Source of the DNA: Sphingomonas sp. PP-F2F-G114-C0414
Lineage (GTDB): Bacteria > Pseudomonadota > Alphaproteobacteria > Sphingomonadales > Sphingomonadaceae
Assembly: GCF_003688595.1 (NCBI RefSeq)
Contig: NZ_RCWT01000012.1
Coordinates: forward strand, 186,001-250,000
Length of the DNA: 64,000 bases
Reading direction: 5' to 3'
Shown: piece by piece, positions 17,183-28,581 of the stretch
Numbering within the stretch: the first letter of the stretch is position 1
Layout: each line of letters begins with the position of its first letter
Program-made: the position numbers and the translations under genes
The notes under the pieces: generated by a model
What the model saw: the letters and a program-made list of their open reading frames with translations, nothing else
Told to the model about the DNA's origin: nothing
Databases searched by the model: none

Positions 17183-17455
17183 TCAGCCCTCGGCCGAAGC
17201 CCGCTCCGGCGTCGCGTGGGTGTTGACCCGCTCGATCACCTTCCAGGTCTTCAGCTTGGAGATCGGTGCGGTCTCTTCGATCCGCACGGTCTCGCCCTGC
17301 TTGAACTCGTTGCTCTCGTCATGAGCATGATACTTCTTCGAGCGACGGATGATCTTCCCGTAGAGCGGGTGCTTCACCTTACGCTCGACGTTCACGACCA
17401 CCGTCTTGTCGCCCTTGTCGGACACGACCAGACCGGTCAGCACGCGCTTCGGCAT
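17183..17455 (-). CDS. rpsQ: 30S ribosomal protein S17
   Basis: S17 is a primary 16S rRNA-binding protein with an OB fold. The 90 residues start [21 protein letters not shown] and continue [25 protein letters not shown], ending in a variable tail. The ATG at 17455 gives the normal N-terminus; the longer frame upstream overlaps rpmC and is not conserved. It is the last gene of the S10 group. Confidence 0.97.
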   Translation of the reverse strand: MPKRVLTGLVVSDKGDKTVVVNVERKVKHPLYGKIIRRSKKYHAHDESNEFKQGETVRIEETAPISKLKTWKVIERVNTHATPERASAEG

Positions 17456-17465
17456 GATACGTTCC

Positions 17466-17672
17466 TTACTTCGCGGCTTCAGCGCTGGTGCGCTGAGCCT
17501 GCAGGGTCTTGATGCGAGCAATGTCGCGGCGGACCTCACGAACGCGGCTCGGCTTTTCGAGCTGGTTCGTGGCGGCCTGGAAGCGCAGGTTGAACTGCTC
17601 GCGCTTCAGTTCGCCGAGCGACTCCGACAACTGGTCGTCGCTCTTGGTCTTCATGTCGTCGATACGAGCCAT
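17466..17672 (-). CDS. rpmC: 50S ribosomal protein L29
   Basis: The 68-residue L29 begins [32 protein letters not shown] (seen in segments) and forms the typical two-helix hairpin with [15 protein letters not shown]. It lies beside the nascent-chain exit. It follows rplP after four bases and precedes rpsQ by ten. Confidence 0.96.
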   Translation of the reverse strand: MARIDDMKTKSDDQLSESLGELKREQFNLRFQAATNQLEKPSRVREVRRDIARIKTLQAQRTSAEAAK

Positions 17673-17676
17673 GATC

Positions 17677-18111
17677 TTACTCGCCTCCCAGATGCGAGGT
17701 GTCACCCAGGCGGGCAACGACCTTTACCTTGATCGGCAGCTTCATGGCCGCCCGCTCGAACGCCTCGGCGGCGATCTTGCCGTCGACGCCGTCGAGCTCG
17801 AACAGGATCCGACCCGGCTTGACGCGAGCGGCCCAGTATTCCGGCGCGCCCTTGCCCTTACCCATGCGGACTTCGGCTGGCTTTCCCGAGACCGGAAGGT
17901 CTGGGAAAATGCGGATCCACAAACGCCCCTGGCGCTTCATGTGACGCGTGATCGCGCGGCGGGCCGCCTCGATCTGGCGTGCGGTGATCCGGTCGGGTTC
18001 CATCGCCTTGAGGCCATAGGAGCCGAAATTGAGCGAGAAGCCACTCTTGGCGTCGCCCGAAATCTTGCCCTTGAAGGCCTTCCGGAACTTGGTCTTTTTT
18101 GGTTGCAGCAT
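17677..18111 (-). CDS. rplP: 50S ribosomal protein L16
   Basis: The 144-residue protein starts [17 protein letters not shown] and contains [22 protein letters not shown] and [20 protein letters not shown]16 organises the A site region of 23S rRNA. It is in standard order between rpsC and rpmC, 15 bases after the rpsC stop. Confidence 0.98.
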   Translation of the reverse strand: MLQPKKTKFRKAFKGKISGDAKSGFSLNFGSYGLKAMEPDRITARQIEAARRAITRHMKRQGRLWIRIFPDLPVSGKPAEVRMGKGKGAPEYWAARVKPGRILFELDGVDGKIAAEAFERAAMKLPIKVKVVARLGDTSHLGGE

Positions 18112-18126
18112 GTCTGTTCCTGCCCC

Positions 18127-18834
18127 TTAGCGACGATCGTCGCGCTGCGGCCGCACGCCGGAGGTCTGAGCCTCCATCATGATGCGGTCGTACGACGTCG
18201 GATCGTTGCCGAGAATCTCGCCCTTGAAGACCCAGACCTTCACGCCGCAAACGCCGTAGGACGTATGCGCCGTAGCCTCGGCATAATCGATGTTCGCGCG
18301 CAGCGTGTGCAACGGAACCCGACCCTCACGATAGCTCTCCGACCGTGCGATCTCGGCGCCGCCAAGACGGCCACCGCAGTTCACCCGGATGCCCTCGGCA
18401 CCGAGACGCATCGCCGACTGGACCGCACGCTTCATGGCGCGACGGAAGGCGATACGACGCTCGAGCTGGTCGGCGATGCCCTGCGCGACGAGACGCGCAT
18501 CGACTTCCGGCTTGCGGATCTCGACGATGTTCAGCGACACGGTCGACGACGTCATCTTGCCGATCGTCGAACGCAGCTTCTCGATGTCCGCACCCTTCTT
18601 GCCGATGATCACGCCGGGGCGTGCAGCGAAGATGGAGATGCGGGCCAGCTTGGCCGGACGCTCGATGACCACCTTGGAGATCGCGGCCTGTGGCAGCGTC
18701 TTCATGATGAATGCGCGGATCTTGAGATCCTCGAGCAGGAGCCGACCATAGTCGGCGCCTTCGGCGTACCAGCGGCTATCCCAGGTACGGTTGATCTGCA
18801 GACGCAGACCGATGGGGTTGCTCTTCTGACCCAT
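18127..18834 (-). CDS. rpsC: 30S ribosomal protein S3
   Basis: S3 (235 residues) lies at the mRNA entry channel. It begins [22 protein letters not shown], has a KH domain with [18 protein letters not shown], and the C-terminal domain with [30 protein letters not shown]. The ATG shares a base with the rplV stop. Confidence 0.98.
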   Translation of the reverse strand: MGQKSNPIGLRLQINRTWDSRWYAEGADYGRLLLEDLKIRAFIMKTLPQAAISKVVIERPAKLARISIFAARPGVIIGKKGADIEKLRSTIGKMTSSTVSLNIVEIRKPEVDARLVAQGIADQLERRIAFRRAMKRAVQSAMRLGAEGIRVNCGGRLGGAEIARSESYREGRVPLHTLRANIDYAEATAHTSYGVCGVKVWVFKGEILGNDPTSYDRIMMEAQTSGVRPQRDDRR

Positions 18835-19211
18835 TATGCTTCTTCCTGCTCGCGCACGACGATGCGCAGACGGCTGAATGGCTTGAGAATGCGGGTCGAC
18901 TTGCCGCGGCCGCGGGTAGCGAAGCGCTTCATCGTGATCGACTTGCCGACCGAAGCCTCGGCGACGACGAGTGCGTCGACATCGAGGTTATGGTTGTTCT
19001 CGGCGTTGGCGATGGCCGAGGCCAGCACCTTGCGCGCTTCGATCGCCATGCCCTTGGTCGAGAAGGCGAGGATGTTCATCGCATCGCCGACCTTCTTGCC
19101 ACGGATCAGCGCAGCCACGAGGCCGAGCTTCTGCGCGGAACCACGGATCTGCGTACCGACCGAAAGCGCCTCGTTGTCCGCGACCTTGCGCGGGCTGACT
19201 TGCTTAGACAT
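18834..19211 (-). CDS. rplV: 50S ribosomal protein L22
   Basis: L22 lines the exit tunnel through its beta hairpin. The 125 residues include [37 protein letters not shown] and the hairpin segment [20 protein letters not shown], the region where macrolide-resistance changes occur in other bacteria; nothing unusual is seen. It overlaps rpsS by one base. Confidence 0.98.
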   Translation of the reverse strand: MSKQVSPRKVADNEALSVGTQIRGSAQKLGLVAALIRGKKVGDAMNILAFSTKGMAIEARKVLASAIANAENNHNLDVDALVVAEASVGKSITMKRFATRGRGKSTRILKPFSRLRIVVREQEEA

Positions 19212-19486
19212 CAGCGCTTGCCCTTCTTGTCGGCGGAGTGGCCGGGGAAGTAGCGCGTGGGCGCGAACTCACCGAGCTTCATGCCGACCATGTCTTCGTT
19301 GACCGAGACGGGCACGAACTTGCGGCCGTTATAGACGTTGAACGTGAGACCCACGAACGACGGCAGGATCGTCGAGCGACGCGACCAGGTCTTGATCGGC
19401 GAACGCGCGTTGGTGTCCTGGGCGGTTTCTGCCTTCTTGAGCAGATGAAGGTCCACGAAGGGGCCCTTCCAGACTGAACGAGCCAT
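19211..19486 (-). CDS. rpsS: 30S ribosomal protein S19
   Basis: S19 (91 residues) lies in the 30S head with S13. It starts [20 protein letters not shown] and includes [26 protein letters not shown] and [23 protein letters not shown], the complete family pattern. The start is one base from the rplB stop. Confidence 0.98.
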   Translation of the reverse strand: MARSVWKGPFVDLHLLKKAETAQDTNARSPIKTWSRRSTILPSFVGLTFNVYNGRKFVPVSVNEDMVGMKLGEFAPTRYFPGHSADKKGKR

Positions 19487-19487
19487 G

Positions 19488-20327
19488 TTAGCCCTTCCTC
19501 TTCGTCGAATGACGCGACCGGATGATCATCTTGTCGGTCGACTTGTTATGACGCGTGCGCGCACCCTTCGTCGGCTTGCCCCAAGGCGTAACCGGATGAC
19601 GGCCACCCGAGGTACGGCCTTCACCACCGCCATGCGGATGGTCGACCGGGTTCTTGGCGACGCCGCGCGTCAGAGGACGGATACCCATCCAGCGCGAACG
19701 GCCTGCCTTGCCCAGGTTCTGGTTCTGGTTGTCGGGGTTCGAGACCGCGCCAACCGTCGCCATGCAATCGCTGCGGATGTAGCGCTGCTCGCCCGAGTTC
19801 AGGCGGACCATCACCATGCCCTTGTCGCGACCGACGACCTGCACGTACGTGCCGGCCGAACGGGCGATCTGGCCACCCTTCATCGGCTTCATCTCCACGT
19901 TGTGGACGATGGTGCCGACCGGCATCTGACCGAGTTCCATGGCATTGCCTGGCTTCACGTCGGTCTTCTTGGCCGCGAGGACCTTGTCGCCGACGGCCAG
20001 ACGCTGAGGCGCCAGGATGTAGGCGAGTTCTTCGTCCGGGTACTTGACCAGGGCGATGAACGCGGTGCGATTGGGATCATACTCGATCCGCTCGACAGTG
20101 CCTTCGACGTCCCACTTGCGACGCTTGAAGTCGATGTAGCGGTACTTCTGCTTGTGACCGCCGGCGATGCCGCGCGAGGTCACATGGCCCTTGTTATTAC
20201 GACCGCCGGTCTTGTGCTTACCTTCGGTCAGCGCCTTGACGGGGCGACCCTTCCAGAGCGACGACTTATCGACCAGGATGAGACCGCGGCGTGCCGGCGA
20301 TGTCGGATTATAATGCTTGAGTGCCAT
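19488..20327 (-). CDS. rplB: 50S ribosomal protein L2
   Basis: L2 (279 residues) is a core protein needed for subunit joining and peptidyl transferase formation. It starts [22 protein letters not shown] and contains [26 protein letters not shown] and, near the end, [29 protein letters not shown] in segments, with the conserved histidine in HPHGGG. It follows rplW after four bases. Confidence 0.98.
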   Translation of the reverse strand: MALKHYNPTSPARRGLILVDKSSLWKGRPVKALTEGKHKTGGRNNKGHVTSRGIAGGHKQKYRYIDFKRRKWDVEGTVERIEYDPNRTAFIALVKYPDEELAYILAPQRLAVGDKVLAAKKTDVKPGNAMELGQMPVGTIVHNVEMKPMKGGQIARSAGTYVQVVGRDKGMVMVRLNSGEQRYIRSDCMATVGAVSNPDNQNQNLGKAGRSRWMGIRPLTRGVAKNPVDHPHGGGEGRTSGGRHPVTPWGKPTKGARTRHNKSTDKMIIRSRHSTKRKG

Positions 20328-20331
20328 GGCC

Positions 20332-20646
20332 TCAGATCCCCGTCGTCACGTCGATGGACTGACCGTCCTTCAACGTCACGATTGCCTTTTTCATGTCGGA
20401 GCGCGAGTAGTTCGTGCCCTTCCACTTCTTGGTCTTGCCCTTCTGGACGAGCGTGTTCACGCCGACGACGTTCACGTCGAACAGCGCCTCTACGGCCGCC
20501 TTGATCTCGGGCTTCGTGGCATCATTCGATACCTTGAACACAACCGCGTTGAACTCCGACAGGGTCGTCGTCTTCTCGGTGATGTGCGGGGCCAAGATAA
20601 CGTCGTAATGACGATTATCGATGCCCGCCTTCTGCTTCTTAGCCAT
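20332..20646 (-). CDS. rplW: 50S ribosomal protein L23
   Basis: L23 (104 residues) is the exit-site docking protein for trigger factor and SRP. It contains [40 protein letters not shown] and [19 protein letters not shown]. It starts [15 protein letters not shown] and overlaps the rplD stop by eight bases. Confidence 0.97.
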   Translation of the reverse strand: MAKKQKAGIDNRHYDVILAPHITEKTTTLSEFNAVVFKVSNDATKPEIKAAVEALFDVNVVGVNTLVQKGKTKKWKGTNYSRSDMKKAIVTLKDGQSIDVTTGI

Positions 20647-21265
20647 GGAAGCGCGCCTCCAGCTTTTCGACAGCGGCGCGCGTCAGCACCAGCGTGTCAT
20701 GCTTCAGGATGTCGTAAACGTTCGCGCCGGCAGCCGGCATCACGTTCACTTCGTACAGGTTGCCCGCAGCGAATGCGAAGCTGGTGTCGACCATGTCGCC
20801 GTCGATGACGAGCGCACGCTTGCCGAAGCCGAGCTTTGCGAGATCGCCCTGCAGCGTCTTGGTCTTGCCACCCTCGACAGCCAGGCTGTCCATGATGACC
20901 AGCGAACCCGCCTTGGCGTGGCTGCTGAGAGCCATGCGCAGGCCGAGCGAGCGAACCTTCTTGTTCAGCGAAGGGTTGAAGTCACGGACGCGTGCGCCGT
21001 GAGCCTTACCACCACCGATGAACACAGGTGCGCGACGATCGCCGTGACGAGCCGTACCGCCGCCCTTCTGGCGACCGAACTTCTTGCCGGTGCGTGCGAC
21101 GTCTGCGCGCTCACGGGTGCCACGAGCCGTCTCGCGACGCTTCTCGAGCTGCCAGGTGACGACACGGTGCAGGATGTCGGCGCGCGGATCGAGGCCGAAG
21201 ACCTCGTCGTTGAGCTCGATGTCCGCTGCGTCAGTGCCGGCGAAAGATGAAACCTTGATCTTCAC
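20639..21265 (-). CDS. rplD: 50S ribosomal protein L4 (GTG start)
   Basis: L4 (208 residues) lines the exit tunnel and in E. coli represses the S10 operon. The tunnel loop with [29 protein letters not shown] (seen in segments) is intact, followed by [11 protein letters not shown] and [16 protein letters not shown]. The start is GTG at 21265-21263 ([10 protein letters not shown]), two bases after the rplC stop; no ATG gives a suitable N-terminus. Autogenous control by L4 is known in enterobacteria but not shown here. Confidence 0.97.
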   Translation of the reverse strand: MKIKVSSFAGTDAADIELNDEVFGLDPRADILHRVVTWQLEKRRETARGTRERADVARTGKKFGRQKGGGTARHGDRRAPVFIGGGKAHGARVRDFNPSLNKKVRSLGLRMALSSHAKAGSLVIMDSLAVEGGKTKTLQGDLAKLGFGKRALVIDGDMVDTSFAFAAGNLYEVNVMPAAGANVYDILKHDTLVLTRAAVEKLEARFHG

Positions 21266-21267
21266 GC

Positions 21268-22014
21268 TCAGCCCTCCTGGCCGTCGGCTGCAGGTGCGTC
21301 GGTCGTTTCGGCCGGCGTGTCTGCTGCGGTGTTGCTGTTTGCGGTCTTGAGACCGGCGGGGAACGGTGCGTCGGCGTGGCGCGCGACCTTCACCGAGTCC
21401 TTGACGAAGAGCCAGCCGCCCTTGGAGCCAGGAACCGAACCCTTGACGAACAAGAGACCACGCTCGACGTCCGTCGACACGATCTCGAGGTTCTGCTGGG
21501 TGCGATACTTGTCGCCCATGTGGCCGGCCATCTTCTTGTTCTTGAAGACCTTGCCCGGATCCTGGCGCTGACCGGTCGAACCGAGCGAACGGTGCGAGAC
21601 CGACACGCCGTGGGTTGCCCGCAGACCGCCGAAGCCCCAACGCTTCATGCCGCCCTGGAAGCCCTTACCCTGGGTCTTGCCCTGGATATCGACGATCTGG
21701 CCTGCGACGTAATGGTCGGCCGAGATCTCGGCCCCAACGTCGAGCAAGCCGTCTGCGTTCACGCGGAACTCATGGACGACAGCCTTGGGCTCCACTTCGG
21801 CCTTGCCGAAATGGCCGCGCTGCGGCTTTGCGACATTCTTCGACTTGGCGACACCTGCACCAAGCTGGACGGCAGTGTAGCCGTCACGATCCATTTCGCG
21901 AACGGAAACGACCTGATTGCCTTCGAGTGCCAGAACGGTGACCGGCACGTGCCGACCATCTTCCTGGAACAGGCGGGTCATCCCCATCTTCTTCGCGATC
22001 ACGCCAGTACGCAT
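21268..22014 (-). CDS. rplC: 50S ribosomal protein L3
   Basis: L3 is an early-assembly protein reaching into the peptidyl transferase centre. It starts [20 protein letters not shown] and contains [26 protein letters not shown] and [23 protein letters not shown] in segments. It has 248 residues because of a C-terminal tail of about 30 residues rich in Thr, Ala, Asp and Glu ([19 protein letters not shown]), acidic and probably disordered. The tail is unusual for so basic a protein. Confidence 0.97.
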   Translation of the reverse strand: MRTGVIAKKMGMTRLFQEDGRHVPVTVLALEGNQVVSVREMDRDGYTAVQLGAGVAKSKNVAKPQRGHFGKAEVEPKAVVHEFRVNADGLLDVGAEISADHYVAGQIVDIQGKTQGKGFQGGMKRWGFGGLRATHGVSVSHRSLGSTGQRQDPGKVFKNKKMAGHMGDKYRTQQNLEIVSTDVERGLLFVKGSVPGSKGGWLFVKDSVKVARHADAPFPAGLKTANSNTAADTPAETTDAPAADGQEG

Positions 22015-22167
22015 GATCTTGTCCCTTCCTAGACAGAGGCCCCGTCGGACTATTCCTCGGGGGCTTGCGGACCATGTCCGGAGCGAGCTCCATGATGCGT
22101 CCACCTGACCCCATCCCCGGCAAAAGCCCTGAATGGAGTCGGTTCAGCCCGGTATATACGAAACGTG

Positions 22168-22243
22168 CCCCCGTCCCGGGCTGGTGCTTCCGCGAGTGCG
22201 GAAGCGTGACGGGGGACGCTGCCCCGTCGGTTTTCACCGACGG
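22168..22243. other. strongly structured spacer between rpsJ and rplC
   Basis: The 288-base gap between rpsJ and rplC is long for this operon and contains perfect nested stems: CCCCCGTC (22168-22175) with GACGGGGG (22208-22215), enclosing GCTTCCGC (22186-22193) with GCGGAAGC (22198-22205); next to it CCGTCGG (22224-22230) with CCGACGG (22237-22243). There is no T-run, so this looks like a regulatory or processing structure in the mRNA, not a terminator. No small reading frame with a ribosome binding site is evident. Confidence 0.55.
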
Positions 22244-22302
22244 CGGTATCCCAATGTCGAACGGCGCGGGACCGTTACCGGTCGACCGCGCCGCGCCAGC
22301 CC

Positions 22303-22611
22303 TTAGGCGAGCTTGATCTCGACGTCAACGCCAGCGGCGAGGTCCAGCTTCATCAGCGCATCGACCGTCTGCGGCGTCGGCTGGACGATATCCAGCATAC
22401 GCTTGTACGTGCGCACCTCGAACTGCTCGCGCGACTTCTTGTCGATGTGCGGGCCGCGGTTCACGGTGAACTTTTCGATGCGCGTCGGAAGGGGAATCGG
22501 ACCGCGGATGAGCGCGCCGGTGCGGCGTGCGGTGTCGGCGATGTCGCCAGTGGCCTGATCGAGCACACGGTGATCGAACGCCTTCAGACGAATGCGGATA
22601 TTGCTGTCCAT
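22303..22611 (-). CDS. rpsJ: 30S ribosomal protein S10 (NusE)
   Basis: S10 (102 residues) is a 30S protein and, as NusE, a transcription antitermination factor working with NusG. The start [21 protein letters not shown] and the body [37 protein letters not shown] (in segments) are textbook. The longer upstream frame is not conserved. A hairpin capped by a GAAA loop on the minus strand (22630-22652) lies in the leader. It is the first gene of the S10 group and has its own putative promoter, separate from tuf. Confidence 0.97.
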   Translation of the reverse strand: MDSNIRIRLKAFDHRVLDQATGDIADTARRTGALIRGPIPLPTRIEKFTVNRGPHIDKKSREQFEVRTYKRMLDIVQPTPQTVDALMKLDLAAGVDVEIKLA

Positions 22612-22682
22612 AGTCCCTACCGATGCGAAAGAGCGGGCCCGTTTCCGGGCTCTTGCTGGTTGATGTTTAAACCGAAGGCGGG

Positions 22683-22711
22683 CCATTACGGGAGAGTCGG
22701 CGAAAACGCAA
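22683..22711 (-). promoter_or_regulatory. putative promoter of the S10 operon
   Basis: On the minus strand TTGCGT (22711-22706), a 17-base spacer and TAATGG (22688-22683) lie 72 bases before the rpsJ start, between the DUF5677-like gene and rpsJ. Spacing and position fit a housekeeping promoter; the match to consensus is moderate. Confidence 0.5.
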
Positions 22712-22835
22712 CTGGCGGGAGAGGGTTTTTCACCCCTTATCGCGAGCGCGCATCCCACTGGTACGACACCGATGCCTATGACACCCTCTTACCGCGATAC
22801 GCTCTGCCAGCTTAAGGCTCGACCAGAGGCCCAAT

Positions 22836-24110
22836 TCACTGCGCGCGCCCTGCCCGCAAATGTGCCCGATGCTCCTTCTCGATTCGCCTATCAGCAGCGG
22901 TCAGCTCGGCTGCAATTTTGCCGCGCAGGAGGAGAAGTATCTTAAGCTGGATCATGTCATCGATGTTATGAGGCCTGAGTATCAAACTGGTCATGAACGC
23001 GATATCGAAAGCGGCGTTCTGCGCCGGATCCACAAACCCCGTATTACTTGCACCCGCGAGGCCGGTCGGACCGGCGAGTTCACGCGGCAAGCCTAAACGA
23101 AACGCGATACCCATCGCACTCGCGTGAACATTGTAACTTGCCAAACCATAATACGGCCTCATCTCAAGCTTGCCTGCCGCTTTCTCAAGGTCGATGAACC
23201 GAGGCTTTTTGAGATCAAGATGGCAACCCGCCCACCCATATTCAGAACCAAATCGGTCCCCGTACAGGGCAAGCGCAGCTTGATAATGGTCCTCGACTTC
23301 GCGGGTATCTTTTTGCCCGAACGGCGAGAGCCCTAAGGCGGCATGACTTACCTGGTAACGGTCCATTGCCCGTTTTGCCTCAACCGCTTCATGGGCGCGA
23401 TATCGCACGGCCAAATCTTCACCGAAGTGTGCAATCACCGCCGCGACTACAGTAATTTCGTGTAATGTCCGCCATCTCGCGATTGCACCGTCAGCGAAGC
23501 CGTTTTCCATCAAACACAATATTTCGGCGACCACCTGGCAGGCACGGATGTGTAGATGTGTAATAGTATCCTGTAGAACAAGATTCCGTTTCGCTCGAGA
23601 GCGCCGTCGCCGCTGATTTGCTATGCCGCCAATCTCTTTTGCGATGGTGTACATCATCCGCAAGATATCAAACCCGCGACCCCACCGATCCTCAAGCCGC
23701 TCCTTAAAACCTTCGGTCGTCACCCTCTGCCAATCGCGCTGGGCTGGCCAGTCCCGGTTGAGGGTTTCGAGGATGGCGCTCGCAGCATCGTCGATAATTT
23801 TGGTTACAATCTCCGGTATCTCGTCCGTCACAAACGAGCGCACCTCCGTACCGATCAAATCGATATCGGCCGCCGTAATATCGACGGAAACTTCTCGTTC
23901 ATCCTCGTTATCAAATTCAAACGGCTCTTTATTTTTAGCAAGAATATGATCAGCGAGAGCTTCCGCAAACCCCTTGGGTACGTCGGGCACCTTCTGCTCA
24001 ATCAATGCAGCGAGCTTCGTTCTAATCAGCCGCCTGGGTACGGCGCTGAGTTCCGCCGTTATAGCCTTGTGAAAACCCGAGATTTCGGAGTTTCGTGCAG
24101 TCTTCGGCAT
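22836..24110 (-). CDS. DUF5677-like protein of unknown function inserted between tuf and rpsJ
   Basis: This is a 424-residue protein starting MPKTARNSEISGF. An N-terminal half with charged, helical sequence is followed by a predicted all-helical C-terminal half in which HIRACQVVAEILCLMENGFADGAIARWRTLHE and YNVHASAMGIAF (in segments) resemble the DUF5677 family, whose function is unknown. No signal peptide or clear transmembrane helix is seen. Its base composition is visibly more A/T-rich than the ribosomal genes on both sides, which suggests horizontal acquisition. It lies on the same strand as the flanking operons but behind the tuf terminator and before the rpsJ promoter, so it is a cargo gene in the str/S10 junction. 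The family call is from memory. Confidence 0.7.
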   Translation of the reverse strand: MPKTARNSEISGFHKAITAELSAVPRRLIRTKLAALIEQKVPDVPKGFAEALADHILAKNKEPFEFDNEDEREVSVDITAADIDLIGTEVRSFVTDEIPEIVTKIIDDAASAILETLNRDWPAQRDWQRVTTEGFKERLEDRWGRGFDILRMMYTIAKEIGGIANQRRRRSRAKRNLVLQDTITHLHIRACQVVAEILCLMENGFADGAIARWRTLHEITVVAAVIAHFGEDLAVRYRAHEAVEAKRAMDRYQVSHAALGLSPFGQKDTREVEDHYQAALALYGDRFGSEYGWAGCHLDLKKPRFIDLEKAAGKLEMRPYYGLASYNVHASAMGIAFRLGLPRELAGPTGLAGASNTGFVDPAQNAAFDIAFMTSLILRPHNIDDMIQLKILLLLRGKIAAELTAADRRIEKEHRAHLRAGRAQ

Positions 24111-24256
24111 AACTCGGCCCTCGCAACATTGACGAGATATGAAGACTACCACCGTAACTGGCACGGTAGAAGATTGCCGCCTCGGGCGGTATCTTACAAC
24201 CAGTCGCCCACCCCGAACCAGACGGTCCCCTGGGAAGCTGAACCTGAATAGGACAC

Positions 24257-24291
24257 AAAAAAGCCCGGCCTCTCTCGCGAGAAGCCGGGCT
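24257..24291 (-). terminator. strong Rho-independent terminator after tuf
   Basis: AGCCCGGC (24262-24269) and GCCGGGCT (24284-24291) form the stem; the loop contains the self-complementary TCTCGCGAGA, lengthening the hairpin. On the minus strand six Ts (24262-24257) follow. It begins 32 bases after the tuf stop and insulates the next gene. Confidence 0.9.
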
Positions 24292-24322
24292 CTTTTCGAT
24301 CACCTCCCGAAGGAGAAGATGC

Positions 24323-25516
24323 TTACTTGTCGATCTGGCTCACGACGCCTGCACCGACGGTACGGCCGCCTTCGCGGATCGTGAAGCGCTGGCCCACGTC
24401 CATGGCGATCGGTGCGATCAGCTTGATGCCGAGCGACACGTTGTCGCCTGGCATGACCATCTCGGTGCCCTCAGGCAGCTCGACGGTGCCGGTCACGTCC
24501 GTCGTACGGAAGTAGAACTGCGGACGGTAGTTGGCGAAGAACGGCGTGTGACGGCCACCCTCTTCCTTCGACAGCACGTACACTTCCGAGTTGAAGTCGG
24601 TGTGCGGCTTGATCGTGCCTGGCTTGCAGAGCACCTGGCCACGCTCGACTTCGTCGCGTGCAACGCCGCGGATCAGCGCGCCGACGTTATCGCCAGCCTG
24701 GCCCTGGTCGAGCAGCTTGCGAAACATCTCGACGCCCGTGACCGTGGTCTTGCGGACGGTTGGATGGATGCCGACGATCTCGACTTCCTCGCCAACCTTG
24801 ACGATGCCGGTCTCGACGCGGCCGGTGACGACCGTACCACGACCCGAGATCGAGAACACGTCCTCGATCGGCATCATGAACGGCTTGTCGAGCGGACGCT
24901 CTGGCTGCGGGATGTAGTCGTCTACAGCCTGCATCAGCTCGGTGACGGCGTCGGCGCCGAGCTTTTGGTTCGAACCCGACAGTGCGCAGGTAGCCGAACC
25001 CTTGATGACGGGGATGTCGTCGCCCGGGAAGTCGTACGAGCTGAGCAGCTCGCGGATTTCCATCTCGACCAGCTCGAGGATTTCCTCGTCGTCGACCAGA
25101 TCGACCTTGTTCATGAACACGACCATTGCGGGCACGCCGACCTGGCGTGCGAGCAGGATGTGCTCACGGGTCTGTGGCATCGGGCCATCGGTCGCCGAAA
25201 CGACGAGGATCGCGCCGTCCATCTGGGCTGCGCCGGTGATCATGTTCTTCACATAATCGGCGTGGCCCGGGCAATCGACGTGCGCGTAGTGACGGTTGGC
25301 CGTCTCGTACTCGACGTGTGCGGTCGAGATCGTGATGCCGCGCTCGCGCTCCTCGGGAGCCTTGTCGATGTTGGCGAAGTCGACAGCGGTACCGCCGGTC
25401 GTCTCTGCCAGAACCTTCGTGATCGCAGCGGTGAGCGACGTCTTGCCATGATCGACGTGACCGATGGTGCCGATGTTGAGATGCGGCTTGTTCCGCTCAA
25501 ATTTTGCCTTGGCCAT
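24323..25516 (-). CDS. tuf: elongation factor Tu
   Basis: EF-Tu (397 residues) delivers aminoacyl-tRNA to the ribosome as a GTPase. Motifs are [13 protein letters not shown] (P loop, about residues 18-30), the switch region with RGITI and [22 protein letters not shown], and domains II-III ending [11 protein letters not shown]. It is the only tuf gene in the window, last in the rpsL-rpsG-fusA-tuf order. Its leader contains the three-stem element at 25625-25715. Confidence 0.99.
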   Translation of the reverse strand: MAKAKFERNKPHLNIGTIGHVDHGKTSLTAAITKVLAETTGGTAVDFANIDKAPEERERGITISTAHVEYETANRHYAHVDCPGHADYVKNMITGAAQMDGAILVVSATDGPMPQTREHILLARQVGVPAMVVFMNKVDLVDDEEILELVEMEIRELLSSYDFPGDDIPVIKGSATCALSGSNQKLGADAVTELMQAVDDYIPQPERPLDKPFMMPIEDVFSISGRGTVVTGRVETGIVKVGEEVEIVGIHPTVRKTTVTGVEMFRKLLDQGQAGDNVGALIRGVARDEVERGQVLCKPGTIKPHTDFNSEVYVLSKEEGGRHTPFFANYRPQFYFRTTDVTGTVELPEGTEMVMPGDNVSLGIKLIAPIAMDVGQRFTIREGGRTVGAGVVSQIDK

Positions 25517-25624
25517 TGTTTCCTACCTTCTGATTCGTATTCCGGTGCCACCCCGGGAACCGCGCGAACGCGGCCCAATAGCGGCTGTTAAAGCGTTGCG
25601 CCAGCCCCTGGTTGGGGAGAGGCC

Positions 25625-25715
25625 GACGCGGAAGTAAATTCCGCGTCGTCGAACTTCGGTCGCTGACCGAAGCCGGCCGGCCTTTCGGCGTCTCCGAGCC
25701 AGGAAAACCTGGCTC
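25625..25715 (-). other. three-stem intergenic element, copy D (after fusA)
   Basis: On the minus strand, 14 bases after the fusA stop, come stem 1 GAGCCAGG-TTTT-CCTGGCTC (25715-25696), the linker GGAGACGCCGAAAGGCCGG, stem 2 CTTCGGTC-AGC-GACCGAAG (25672-25654), the linker TTCGACGA, and stem 3 GACGCGGAA-TTTAC-TTCCGCGTC (25647-25625). Linkers and the TTTAC loop recur in the copies after nusG and rplA. No T-run follows, so it is not a classical terminator. Confidence 0.8.
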
Positions 25716-25729
25716 AGTGCGCCTCGGGC

Positions 25730-27826
<2,097 letters not shown>

Positions 27827-27848
27827 GATCGTGCTTCCTTAAGGATAT

Positions 27849-27873
27849 GGGGAGCCGAACGTGCCGGCTCCCC
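27849..27873 (-). promoter_or_regulatory. hairpin in the fusA leader
   Basis: GGGGAGCCG (27849-27857) and CGGCTCCCC (27865-27873) form a perfect 9-bp stem with a seven-base loop, ending 22 bases before the fusA ATG. No T-run follows. It could affect fusA translation or protect a processed mRNA end. Confidence 0.55.
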
Positions 27874-27940
27874 AATATATAGGTGTTTGCATGACAGGCG
27901 AAAGACCGCCCGTCACACGGATAGCAATGCTAGGCTTCAA

Positions 27941-27983
27941 AGCCCGCTGTTACCAGCGGCAGGAAGCCCGCTGTTACCAGCGG
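27941..27983. repeat. 24-base tandem duplication spanning the rpsG stop
   Basis: AGCCCGCTGTTACCAGCGG occurs at 27941-27959 and again at 27965-27983, a period of 24 bases. The upstream copy (in minus-strand reading) encodes the last residues and stop of rpsG; the second lies directly after it. Each copy can fold as CCGCTG-GTAA-CAGCGG, placing the TAA stop in the loop of the first hairpin. Confidence 0.75.
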
Positions 27984-28444
27984 TAGTGCGAGAATGCACG
28001 GTTGGCTTCCGCCATCCGGTGCGTATCTTCACGCTTCTTGACCGCGTTGCCACGGTTGTTGGCGGCATCCATCAGCTCACCCGACAGCCGCGCGGCCATC
28101 GTGTTCTCGCTGCGCGAACGCGCCGCACCGATCAGCCAGCGAATCGCCAGCGCCTGTGCACGCTCGGGACGAACCTCGACCGGCACCTGGTACGTTGCAC
28201 CACCGACGCGGCGCGAACGGACTTCGATGCCCGGCTTCACGTTGTTCAGCGCATCGTGGAAAACGCCGATCGGATCGCGCTTGGCGCGGCTCTCGACGGT
28301 TTCGAATGCACCGTACACGATCAGCTCTGCGACGGACTTCTTGCCGTCCAGCATGACGCTGTTCATGAACTTCGACAGAACCTCATCCCCGAACTTGGGA
28401 TCAGGCAGGATGACCCGCTTTTCGGGACGACGACGACGTGCCAT
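27974..28444 (-). CDS. rpsG: 30S ribosomal protein S7
   Basis: S7 (156 residues) nucleates assembly of the 30S head and in E. coli represses the str operon. It starts [28 protein letters not shown] in segments and contains [26 protein letters not shown] and [20 protein letters not shown], the family C-terminus. The stop codon lies in a 24-base tandem duplication. It follows rpsL after a 135-base gap that contains two strong hairpins. Confidence 0.98.
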   Translation of the reverse strand: MARRRRPEKRVILPDPKFGDEVLSKFMNSVMLDGKKSVAELIVYGAFETVESRAKRDPIGVFHDALNNVKPGIEVRSRRVGGATYQVPVEVRPERAQALAIRWLIGAARSRSENTMAARLSGELMDAANNRGNAVKKREDTHRMAEANRAFSHYRW

Positions 28445-28521
28445 TTCAATTTCCTTGTAGACTTCAGCCGGTTCCGGAACACGTCCGGGGCTTACTAAGC
28501 TTCGTAACTTCCGAGGCGTGG

Positions 28522-28581
28522 ATCCCGGATAAGATCGCCTAAAGCGATCTTATCCGGGATGATCATGCCCCCGGCATGATC
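28522..28581 (-). other. two adjacent hairpins between rpsL and rpsG
   Basis: GATCATGCC (28561-28569) pairs with GGCATGATC (28573-28581), overlapping the rpsL stop. Immediately beyond, ATCCCGGATAAGATCGC (28522-28538) pairs with GCGATCTTATCCGGGAT (28544-28560), a perfect 17-bp stem with a five-base loop. Neither has a T-run. They could slow RNases, set the rpsL:rpsG ratio or bind a regulator. Confidence 0.7.

Noticed and set aside
25625-25715. Calling the three-stem elements Rho-independent terminators
   Set aside because: No T-run follows any of the four copies, and the rplA and rplL copies are followed by separate, typical terminators.
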